Source of the DNA: a virus
Length of the DNA stretch: 33,517 bases
Direction: 5' to 3' (one strand)
IMG/VR virus record: IMGVR_UViG_3300037241_000049
Coordinates: 1-33,517 of that record
Shown here: in pieces, positions 1 to 5,771 of the stretch
Numbering within the stretch: position 1 is the first letter of the stretch
Layout of the letters: each line of letters starts with the position of its first letter
Notes under the pieces: generated by a model
What the model saw: the letters and a program-made list of their open reading frames with translations, nothing else
What the model was told of the DNA's origin: nothing
The model's database searches: none
Translations under genes and position numbers: made by a program

Positions 1-251
1 CACAGATCGTCAAGAGAGGGCGAACAGAATGGTGAGGAAGCAGGGTAGGTAAACTACGAGTAACTACGAGTGTTACATATGATTTTCGGCTTCGGTAACC
101 TGCACAGGATCGATAGTAACTTTGAGTTAAATACCCCTTCCTCCTCAGGATTCTTGGGCAGTGCTATTGCATGCGGCGAGCGGTGCGTGCCATCTTTGCT
201 TTGTCCGAGCCGCTCGATAGGCTGAGTTTGGCAACCAGGGGAAAGGAATCT
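1..251. other. Upstream region without a recognised gene
   Basis: No convincing complete gene lies here. Bases 2-52 are open in one forward frame and end in TAA with a basic, polar tail (RQERANRMVRKQGR). They could be the last codons of a gene that starts before the window, but 16 residues cannot prove it. A tandem repeat of AACTACGAG lies at 52-60 and 62-70. A weak 7-bp inverted repeat (CGAGCGG at 177-183, CCGCTCG at 210-216) has a 26-base loop. I see no clear -35/-10 pair. A reverse-strand open frame covers most of the region but has no ribosome binding site and no recognisable protein features. Confidence 0.3.
52..70. repeat. Tandem 10-base direct repeat
   Basis: AACTACGAG occurs at 52-60 and again at 62-70, one helical turn apart, just after a possible upstream stop codon at 50-52. 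Spacing of exactly 10 bases would suit a dimeric or cooperative DNA-binding protein, so an operator ahead of the early gene cluster is possible. With only two copies, chance cannot be excluded. Confidence 0.35.
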
Positions 252-293
252 ATGAGGCGGTACGAGCATAGCACGACAATTCTTAGACTTTGA
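252..293 (+). CDS. Possible 13-codon leader minicistron
   Basis: An ATG at 252 follows a good Shine-Dalgarno stretch (AAGGA, 243-247) and opens a 13-codon frame encoding MRRYEHSTTILRL. Its TGA stop (291-293) overlaps the TTG start codon (290-292) of the DUF1376 gene. That TTG has no ribosome binding site of its own. The arrangement looks like translational coupling: ribosomes finishing the short peptide would re-initiate on the TTG. The alternative is that the ATG is fortuitous and the true start of the next gene is the ATG at 317. The peptide itself has no recognisable function. Confidence 0.4.
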   Translation: MRRYEHSTTILRL

Positions 294-1435
294 GCGCAGG
301 CAAGACCGATATCTGGATGCCGGTGTACATCGGCGACTACCTAGCCGACACCATGCACCTGAGTACGGAACAGCATGGCGCCTATCTGTTACTTCTCTTT
401 CACCTCTGGCGTCGTGGGATACTGCCCGACGACAACGTGGTGCTGGCGCAGATTACAGGACTTAGCATAAGTGCCTGGAGTACCGCCCGGGCAGTGCTCG
501 GCGAGTTCTTCGAGATCCGCGACGGGCTTTGGCACCATGGGCGTGTGGAGCGGGAAAGAAACCGCATCGCAGCAAAGCAAACATCCAATTCCAATAAAGC
601 AAAGTTAGCTGCATATGGCAGGTGGGGCAAGCCAGGACTGCTGCCCACGGCCAGCGACGCAGCTGGTGATGCGTGCAGCATTCGCGCAAGCAATGCATCA
701 GGCACTGCTCCTGCTATGCCTGACGATGCCAAACCAGATCCAGAACCAGAGCTGTTAAGAGCATTCCCTTCTTCCAGTGGAGTTCGTGAGAAGCGAATTA
801 CCGATCCGCGGCATACGCCCTTTCGCGCAATTCTGGCAGAGTACTGGAGCTACAAGAATCATGCATCCCCTGAGATGCCCTGGCAGGGACGTGATGCCAA
901 GGCGCTAGGTGACTTTCTTGCTGCCAGCCCGAATCTAAGCGATACACAGTTCCGGCATATGTTACGCAACCGGGCAAAGTCGGCGGTCGCCCATGGCGAT
1001 CGCGTTTACCTGTGGATTGGGAACCTAACACGCTTCCAAGAAGAGATCACGATCTACAACAAGCCCGCATCGGCAGGGGATGGCAATGCAAGCAGAGCGG
1101 AGATCAATCGTAACAGTGTCGTCAGCGCAGTCGATCGAGCGCTCGCAATGTCTCGAGAGCACGCTGATCGAGCTGGGCAAACTGGCCTTGAGCAGACAGC
1201 TTTCGTTGACGCCGGAATGCCTTCTGCTGATGGCTCAGGACTTGGCCGGTGTGCCCTGGCGATACCTGGAAATGGCAATTACAGGTTGGAGACGGGGGAC
1301 GCTGCAGATGGGCAAACCGGAACAGCTGGACCGTTTCCCTACGGTCCGGCAACTGCGGCTGCAAGCGGATCTCTTGCAGCTGGAGAGGCACAGGGATTCG
1401 GTCGGGAGCGAGAGTGGGAGGTAGGCGCATCGTGA
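290..1435 (+). CDS. DUF1376-domain phage protein, replication-module type
   Basis: The N-terminal 80 residues match the DUF1376 (YdaU-like) pattern: IWMPVYIGDYLADT at about 9-22, LSTEQHGAYLLLLFHLWRRG at 25-44, then a winged-helix-like stretch and a basic linker. Such proteins sit in phage replication modules and are thought to act in initiation or helicase loading; no enzymatic activity is known. Residues 180-270 (FRHMLRNRAK, YLWIGNLTRFQEE) form a second folded region. The TTG start fits the family N-terminus; ATG 317 is the alternative. The last 115 codons overlap another open frame (1080-1424) and read as Gly/Ala-rich, low-complexity protein with poor third-position GC. The functional protein probably ends nearer residue 280, and the remainder may be read-through after loss of a stop. 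Confidence 0.8.
   Translation: MSAGKTDIWMPVYIGDYLADTMHLSTEQHGAYLLLLFHLWRRGILPDDNVVLAQITGLSISAWSTARAVLGEFFEIRDGLWHHGRVERERNRIAAKQTSNSNKAKLAAYGRWGKPGLLPTASDAAGDACSIRASNASGTAPAMPDDAKPDPEPELLRAFPSSSGVREKRITDPRHTPFRAILAEYWSYKNHASPEMPWQGRDAKALGDFLAASPNLSDTQFRHMLRNRAKSAVAHGDRVYLWIGNLTRFQEEITIYNKPASAGDGNASRAEINRNSVVSAVDRALAMSREHADRAGQTGLEQTAFVDAGMPSADGSGLGRCALAIPGNGNYRLETGDAADGQTGTAGPFPYGPATAAASGSLAAGEAQGFGREREWEVGAS
1080..1424 (+). CDS. Small helical protein overlapping the DUF1376 gene; loader-like candidate
   Basis: This 114-residue frame lies in a different phase inside the 3' part of the DUF1376 frame. It starts at ATG 1080 behind AGGGG (1075-1079) and its codons have the GC-rich third positions typical of this genome, unlike the overlapping frame. 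The protein looks helical and ordinary: LLLMAQDLAGVPWRYLEMAI at about 47-66, then FPTVRQLRLQA near 87-97. The (aromatic/Phe)-Pro-x-x-x-x-(I/L)-R-x-x-A pattern is also found in the next gene and resembles phage replication or helicase-loader proteins (G39P type). That is inference. Its TAG stop (1422-1424) is 8 bases before the next start, as expected for an operon member. I think this is the real coding frame for the region. Confidence 0.6.
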   Translation: MAMQAERRSIVTVSSAQSIERSQCLESTLIELGKLALSRQLSLTPECLLLMAQDLAGVPWRYLEMAITGWRRGTLQMGKPEQLDRFPTVRQLRLQADLLQLERHRDSVGSESGR

Positions 1436-2097
1436 CAACGGTGAGCAACACAGACGACAACGCTGAAGAGCGAGGAGCATATGAGCAGATCTTCGCCGAG
1501 GTGAGGAATCTCTCCGATCTGCGGCATGCGATTGCTCGAGCAGTAAGGCAACTGCGCGAGGCAATGGAGAAGGAAGACAACCGCGCCGTAGCCGCGGCCC
1601 ATGTACGCAACCTGACGGAGATCGATCCGAAGGCGTTGGCGCAAGCTTATGCGCTGGCGGAAAGGACTTGCACTTACTGGCCGAGCCCGGGGCAGATACG
1701 GGAACTTGCCGGATGGTCGGAGGAGACCAGGGGCGGGGCCGGGCTGCAATGGGTCTTCCGATACCTGGAAAGACATGGGGTCGAGGGCCGCGTCCGGGGC
1801 GGCGGAGTGAAGTTCGGAGAGGACGAGACGGGACGAAGGGTGCTGCTGGAGACCGAGGCGGTGGTTGCGGCGCCGGACATACCCGCGGAGATAGAACATA
1901 CCCTCAAGTTGCTTGGTAGCGGATCGGCGAAACAGGGGTTCAGCTACGTAAGTCAACATCCTTTCGTCAAGGGGTGGGGCGACTTTGCTGGAGACGCGGG
2001 CTCGAGGACGGCAGAACGCATCGAGGGCCAATGGATCCGCTGTTACCGGCTGGTCGTTCGGAAAACTCAGCAAACACAGGCGGGCGGAGAGCCATGA
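1432..2097 (+). CDS. Hypothetical protein, possible replication/helicase-loader type
   Basis: A 221-residue protein from GTG 1432, whose GTGA overlaps the TGA that ends the DUF1376 frame. An in-frame ATG at 1249 is rejected because it would lie deep in the upstream genes. Residues 20-60 are a charged helix (LRHAIARAVRQLREAMEKED). Residues 64-95 carry IDPKALAQAYALAERTC followed by YWPSPGQIRELAGW, a layout seen in phage replication accessory proteins that bind the helicase. The middle (about 115-150) is strand-rich with a VEGRVRGGGVKFGEDETGRR segment, and a C-terminal part has a WIRCYRLVV strand. I infer a DNA replication role from these patterns and from the DUF1376 neighbour. There is no catalytic motif. 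Confidence 0.6.
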   Translation: MTTVSNTDDNAEERGAYEQIFAEVRNLSDLRHAIARAVRQLREAMEKEDNRAVAAAHVRNLTEIDPKALAQAYALAERTCTYWPSPGQIRELAGWSEETRGGAGLQWVFRYLERHGVEGRVRGGGVKFGEDETGRRVLLETEAVVAAPDIPAEIEHTLKLLGSGSAKQGFSYVSQHPFVKGWGDFAGDAGSRTAERIEGQWIRCYRLVVRKTQQTQAGGEP

Positions 2098-2177
2098 CGG
2101 ATGTTGCCTCCACGGATTCGCCACTTGCTTCGGACAAGAGGCCCTGCTTCCATCATCCCCGGTTACGGAGGACGTAG
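2094..2177 (+). CDS. 27-residue coupled small ORF
   Basis: ATG 2094 overlaps the stop of the preceding gene (ATGA). GGAG (2087-2090) stands just upstream. The TAG stop (2175-2177) shares its last base with the GTG start of the next gene. The peptide is MTDVASTDSPLASDKRPCFH followed by a basic tail (HPRLRRT). It is tightly stitched between two genes, which favours translation, but the reading may serve only to carry ribosomes to the next start. There is no recognisable domain. Confidence 0.4.
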   Translation: MTDVASTDSPLASDKRPCFHHPRLRRT

Positions 2178-2518
2178 TGAGGAACAAAATGCGGACTGTG
2201 CAAGAGCAGATCTACTTCACGGGGACGATCTATCAGTCATCAAGCGACCCTGTGTCAACACCAAAGCAACGCAACTTAGGCGTCGCGCTCGTCTTGGCGG
2301 CGATCGGAGACTACCGCAGCATCGATGAGCAGGCACACAAGGACGCGGAACAGTTCCTTTACCCCAAGACGCCTGAGCGGCAAGAGCACTATGACTGGGC
2401 GGTCGCGCTGGCCGAGGGAGTGAACCCGGCATGGCTACGGGATGCGCTGGACAGATTCAAAGCTAAGTGGGATTGGCAACGTTTTGAACGAAAGGCACTA
2501 CGCGCCCGGAGAGCATAG
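2177..2518 (+). CDS. Hypothetical protein, 113 aa
   Basis: The start is GTG 2177, five bases after GGAGG (2167-2171). ATG 2189 is a weaker alternative, and an open frame extending back to 1985 runs into the previous gene and is not used. The protein has a short strand-like N-terminus, then three helices: QRNLGVALVLAAIGDYRSID (about 36-55), a middle helix with WAVALAEGVNPAWLRDALDR (about 77-96) and a basic C-terminal helix (WDWQRFERKALRARRA). It is soluble and contains no Cys. The family is not recognised. Its place between replication-type genes and small unknowns suggests an early phage accessory protein. Confidence 0.55.
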   Translation: MRNKMRTVQEQIYFTGTIYQSSSDPVSTPKQRNLGVALVLAAIGDYRSIDEQAHKDAEQFLYPKTPERQEHYDWAVALAEGVNPAWLRDALDRFKAKWDWQRFERKALRARRA

Positions 2519-2539
2519 GTCGCAATAGAGGAGAGAGGA

Positions 2540-2806
2540 ATGAAGGCAAGCGATGTGGTGAGGGGATTCGCTCTGCAGGGCAGAGTGTTTTCTATTGGTC
2601 TACGCGAGGTGCCGGCACTGTTGTTCAGCCCACGCGCGAGGCGGGCGGTGCGTGGCCTGGTGATTCTGCGCCGCGCCTACGAATATGTGGTTGTGATGGC
2701 AGCCTTGGAGGGCGTGCAGCCAGTCCCCAGACCGTACTACGAGGCGTATGTGGATGCGCTGACTATCCTGGGCGCAAGAGCTACTTCGGTCGCCAAAGCC
2801 CTTTGA
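2540..2806 (+). CDS. Hypothetical protein, 88 aa
   Basis: ATG 2540 follows a strong purine-rich ribosome binding site (GGAGAGAGGA). The protein is basic, with two helical stretches: RARRAVRGLVILRRAYEYVV near 32-51 and the C-terminal AYVDALTILGARATSVAKAL. Hydrophobic residues alternate with Arg, so it looks like a small helical, possibly nucleic-acid-binding protein rather than a membrane protein. There is no family match I can name. It lies 21 bases after its upstream neighbour in the same operon. Confidence 0.55.
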   Translation: MKASDVVRGFALQGRVFSIGLREVPALLFSPRARRAVRGLVILRRAYEYVVVMAALEGVQPVPRPYYEAYVDALTILGARATSVAKAL

Positions 2807-2831
2807 CGACATTCGATGACAGGGAGAGCGC

Positions 2832-3050
2832 ATGAGCGATGAGCCGAGCCCGAGTGAGTTCCTTATTTCCAAGATGGAAGGTATGGACGATGTCACCCAA
2901 ATACTGATCGTCACCCGGACTGGTGAGGGCGAGATCAGCTACGACAGCTGTGGCCAGATTGCGGCCGATACGCTGGGAATGATTGAGTTCGTCCGCGTTG
3001 CCGCCGCGGAACATCTGCGGCGGGAGCTGTATGGCGAGGATGAGGATTGA
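2832..3050 (+). CDS. Hypothetical acidic protein, 72 aa
   Basis: ATG 2832 lies five bases after GGGAG (2822-2826). The small protein is strongly acidic. Residues 20-40 read as a two-strand hairpin (VTQILIVTRTGEGEISYDSC), followed by one helix (GMIEFVRVAAAEHLRRELYG) and an acidic tail. This looks like a compact alpha/beta accessory protein. No function can be assigned. It is the last gene before a 105-base spacer that precedes the sigma factor gene. Confidence 0.55.
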   Translation: MSDEPSPSEFLISKMEGMDDVTQILIVTRTGEGEISYDSCGQIAADTLGMIEFVRVAAAEHLRRELYGEDED

Positions 3051-3085
3051 TTTAGTCCAGGCGCGCTCGTGTGGATATTGACGCA

Positions 3086-3125
3086 ACCGCAGATCTCTCC
3101 ACTGCGGTCTGGATGACAGTTTTTT
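3086..3125 (+). promoter_or_regulatory. Hairpin with trailing T-tract ahead of the sigma factor gene
   Basis: A 7-bp perfect stem (ACCGCAG 3086-3092, CTGCGGT 3102-3108) with a 9-base loop is followed, after 11 bases, by six Ts (3120-3125). The gap between stem and T-tract is too long for a standard intrinsic terminator, so it may be an attenuator, an mRNA end or incidental. It occupies the spacer separating the early genes from the sigma factor. Confidence 0.3.
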
Positions 3126-3155
3126 ATTCAAGGAACTTCAGGGGCGCCACACTTG

Positions 3156-3740
3156 ATGAGAACTCTTCCAGGACCAAGAATGGATGAGGCTATGCTGATT
3201 GCGGCGGCGCGTTTGGGAGACGAAGATGCGTTCACAGAGCTCTATCACCAGCATCTTACCTATGTAAAGGCAGTAGGACGCGCCGTTCTTCGAAAGAGCG
3301 ATTTGGAGGATATGTGCCAGGATACGTTCTTGCTAGCGTTCACACGGCTGCGCTCGTTTGAAGGAAAGTCTAACTTCCGTACCTGGATCACACGCATCGC
3401 GATGAACCAGTGCCTCGTGACCCTGCGCAAGGCCCGCCAGGCGAGCAACGGCGAGTCGCACCTGATGCAGATCGATGCACAGCTGGCTGGAGACGATGTT
3501 CTGGATCAATGCATCTTCACAGGCGAAGACAAGAACCTCGAAGGAGTGCCGGTACGATTGGACTTGGGCCGACTGCTGCAGGTTCTGAAGCCTGTTCAGC
3601 GCCGGATCCTTGAGATGGCTTACCTCGAAGACGTGCCTGCCCAGGAGATTGCGGAGATGCTGGGTATGACCCCCGCTTCAGTAAAGAGCCAGATACATCA
3701 TGCCAAGCGGCGGGTGCGAAAAATACATAAGAAGAGATGA
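3156..3740 (+). CDS. ECF-type RNA polymerase sigma factor
   Basis: A 194-residue sigma-70 family protein with only regions 2 and 4, the ECF layout. Region 2 covers about 24-95: the helix DLEDMCQDTFLLAFTRL, SFEGKSNFRTWITRIAMN and the basic helix that follows. Region 4 covers about 135-188: LKPVQRRILEMAYLEDVPAQ, EIAEMLGMTPASVKSQIHHA and a basic end. It would direct RNA polymerase to a dedicated promoter set. ATG 3156 has GGGG 11 bases upstream; ATG 3180, six bases after AGGA, gives a more typical ECF N-terminus (MDEAMLIAAARLGDEDAF) and may be the true start. No anti-sigma gene is adjacent. It stands between early and structural genes, which suggests a middle/late gene switch. It resembles chromosomal acidobacterial ECF factors and was possibly captured from a host. 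Confidence 0.9.
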   Translation: MRTLPGPRMDEAMLIAAARLGDEDAFTELYHQHLTYVKAVGRAVLRKSDLEDMCQDTFLLAFTRLRSFEGKSNFRTWITRIAMNQCLVTLRKARQASNGESHLMQIDAQLAGDDVLDQCIFTGEDKNLEGVPVRLDLGRLLQVLKPVQRRILEMAYLEDVPAQEIAEMLGMTPASVKSQIHHAKRRVRKIHKKR

Positions 3741-3962
3741 ACTTTTCTGGTCCATTTCGAATCTATAACTGGTGACACTCTAACCGATCGCCCGGATGAG
3801 AAGATAAGCTCTCGTACGCTTCCTTCTTATTGCGCTCCCAGCGCGTGTGACCTTGGGACTAAGCGACGAGGCCGCTCAGGCTTTCGCTCGTGCGACTTCG
3901 GTTGATTCCGCCTTTTCATTCCCTCAACGTTCACTTTCAACACACACAAATGGAGTGAAGGT
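3741..3962. other. 222-base spacer after the sigma factor gene
   Basis: No gene is seen in this gap, the longest between genes in the window. There is a short imperfect palindrome (TCCCA near 3837 and TGGGA near 3854) but no T-run and no member of the hairpin repeat family found later. As the spacer between a sigma factor and the structural genes, it is the logical place for a late promoter. I cannot identify -35/-10 elements with confidence. Confidence 0.4.
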
Positions 3963-4268
3963 ATGGCCTCCGCAACCATCGACAGCCGGCGCCCGTGCCC
4001 AAAGGTCTGCATTCTCAATGAGGATGACGCCAGATCCCTCACCTACGGCGGCATTGCACACAAGTGCTCGAGCAGGCGCCATCACCATTACTCCAAGAAC
4101 AAGGCCGATGCATTGGTGAAGGCCGGCGAACTGGTGTGGCTGGGCAAACATAAGAAGGTCGCCACGTTCCTGAATGCGCGCTCGTGGATCAAGACCTATC
4201 GCCGTAACCGATACGGCGAAGTGCTCACTTGCGGGATGCAGCTGGTGCGAGGCGGGGGCGGATTCTAG
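3963..4268 (+). CDS. Hypothetical basic protein, 101 aa
   Basis: ATG 3963 lies seven bases after GGAG (3952-3955). The protein is basic and soluble, with Cys residues near positions 12, 16, 35 and 90, a His/Arg patch (CSSRRHHHYSKNKADALVKA, about 35-54) and a strand-rich middle (GELVWLGKHKKVATFLNARS). It could be a small nucleic-acid-binding protein, but the Cys spacing does not form a standard zinc finger. It is the first gene after the sigma-factor spacer and ends six bases before the first signal-peptide-bearing fibre gene. Confidence 0.55.
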   Translation: MASATIDSRRPCPKVCILNEDDARSLTYGGIAHKCSSRRHHHYSKNKADALVKAGELVWLGKHKKVATFLNARSWIKTYRRNRYGEVLTCGMQLVRGGGGF

Positions 4269-4274
4269 GTTGAC

Positions 4275-5768
4275 ATGTTGAAGATAAAAGCCTTGCTGCT
4301 CCTAATCATCGCCACGACTACAGCGTATGGGGGGACTGTCACCGGGACTTTGCAGGGACCCAGCGGCTTGCCGGTGAAGAATGGCACGCTGAACTTTGCG
4401 CTGCAGCAGGCCGGACTGATCGTAGGCACAGGCAGCGTGGTGCCCGCTACGGCATCGTGCTACACCTCGGCGGATGGCTCCGTCGTGGGTCTGCCCAACC
4501 CGCTGACGCTGCCTTCAGTGGCGATTACCTATGGCTCGGGCACGATGGCGGCGGGTATCTACTACGTCGTGTTCACGTTCTACGACAGCGCGAACAATCT
4601 AACGCTGGCCTCTCCAGAGCTGCAGGTTCAGCTCACCAACACGGGCTCGCTGATCTTTTCGCCTCCGGCGACGTTCCCGCCGAATGCCGTGGGCATGACC
4701 GTCTTTGCCGGCACGGTGAGCGGCGCGGAGACGGCGCAAGGAAACTCGACTGGCAGCAGCGGAACATTCGTTCAGAACGAAACGCCGGTCACCACGCTCA
4801 TCCCGATCCCGGCGGTCAATGCGACAGTCTGCTCCATCGCGTTCAACGATACGATCATTCCCTACTCCGGTTACAACGTCTCGCTGATTTCGTCGAGCGG
4901 GAATGCGTATCCAGGCTGGCCGCAGGCCTGGCAGCTCAATGGAGGTCTGAGCGGCACAGTCAATATCTCGAACGGTGCTCCGCTGTGGAATGGCACGACC
5001 ATCTACCCGCAGCCAATCCTTGCACAGCCGCTGAATCATGGCCCGCAAAGCATCTCGGGTTTGCTGAACATGACCGGCTACAACCTGCTGAACATAGGGG
5101 CGCTCGGCGTTGGCACGACCACGCCGGAGTGGCCCGTTGATGTCGAGAATGGGTACATCAACAGCAGCGGTGGGTATCTCTTCAACGGCGGCGCCGGCTC
5201 GACTGGGCAGTGCCTGGTGTCCAATGGCACGTACTTCGGACCCGGCAGTTGCGGGACGCTGCCGGCGATCTTCTACCAGGTGGTCCAGGGCAACGGCACT
5301 CTCTTCGCCCAACAGCCCCAGCTCAACTTTAGCGCCCGCTTCTCGCTCGCGAACGACGTCCCCTCCACCCGCACTGACGTTGACCTCGCCACCACCGCCG
5401 TCACGCCAGGTTCTTACACCAATTCCAGCGTGACGGTGGACGCCTATGGCCGGGTGACCGCAGCGACTTCGGGTCCGACAGTCCCAAACATCCAGCCCCT
5501 CATTATCAATTCAGGGATCTGCACCACAGCGGCTTCGGCGTTCGCCAGCTGCTCCTTCACGGTTAGCTGGCCAACCGCGTTCGCGGACGGCAATTACGCG
5601 CTGACCTGCACCTCGGGACCTGGCCAGGGCACAAATGCGGTGCTGCTGGGCCTCTTCGTGTCTAACCAGACGGCGACCACCTTCCAGATCACGCTGCAGA
5701 ATGCCGACTCCTCGGGCGCCGGGGCAACCACCGTCAACCAGATCAATTGCATCGGGGTCCATCCCTAA
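4275..5768 (+). CDS. Tail-fibre-like protein with Sec signal peptide
   Basis: A 497-residue protein. Residues 1-19 are a textbook signal peptide (KIK, then a run of Leu/Ile, ending TAYG). Residues 20-75 match the 'GTLQGPSGLPVKNGTLNFAL' start domain common in phage fibres. Residues 90-180 form a beta-sandwich like those at the end of the next gene and in the tail gene at the right edge (AAGIYYVVFTFYDSANNLTL). Around 365-400 comes the classic phage fibre motif TPGSYTNSSVTVDAYGRVTA. The last 90 residues form a compact beta domain with three Cys (C at about 415, 424 and the C-terminal NCIGVHP). It is probably a receptor-binding or minor tail protein. The signal peptide is unexpected for a virion protein assembled in the cytoplasm. 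It ends three bases before the next gene. Confidence 0.75.
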   Translation: MLKIKALLLLIIATTTAYGGTVTGTLQGPSGLPVKNGTLNFALQQAGLIVGTGSVVPATASCYTSADGSVVGLPNPLTLPSVAITYGSGTMAAGIYYVVFTFYDSANNLTLASPELQVQLTNTGSLIFSPPATFPPNAVGMTVFAGTVSGAETAQGNSTGSSGTFVQNETPVTTLIPIPAVNATVCSIAFNDTIIPYSGYNVSLISSSGNAYPGWPQAWQLNGGLSGTVNISNGAPLWNGTTIYPQPILAQPLNHGPQSISGLLNMTGYNLLNIGALGVGTTTPEWPVDVENGYINSSGGYLFNGGAGSTGQCLVSNGTYFGPGSCGTLPAIFYQVVQGNGTLFAQQPQLNFSARFSLANDVPSTRTDVDLATTAVTPGSYTNSSVTVDAYGRVTAATSGPTVPNIQPLIINSGICTTAASAFASCSFTVSWPTAFADGNYALTCTSGPGQGTNAVLLGLFVSNQTATTFQITLQNADSSGAGATTVNQINCIGVHP

Positions 5769-5771
5769 ACC

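Noticed and set aside
1339-2187. Reverse-strand open frame (282 codons) opposite the replication-type genes
   Set aside because: Ser/Arg/Pro-rich composition and no start signal; all supported genes in the window are on the + strand and are translationally coupled through this region.
3741-3962. Possible late promoter for the structural genes
   Set aside because: The place is logical, but I could not find a convincing -35/-10 pair or ECF GGAAC-type element, so no promoter feature is claimed.
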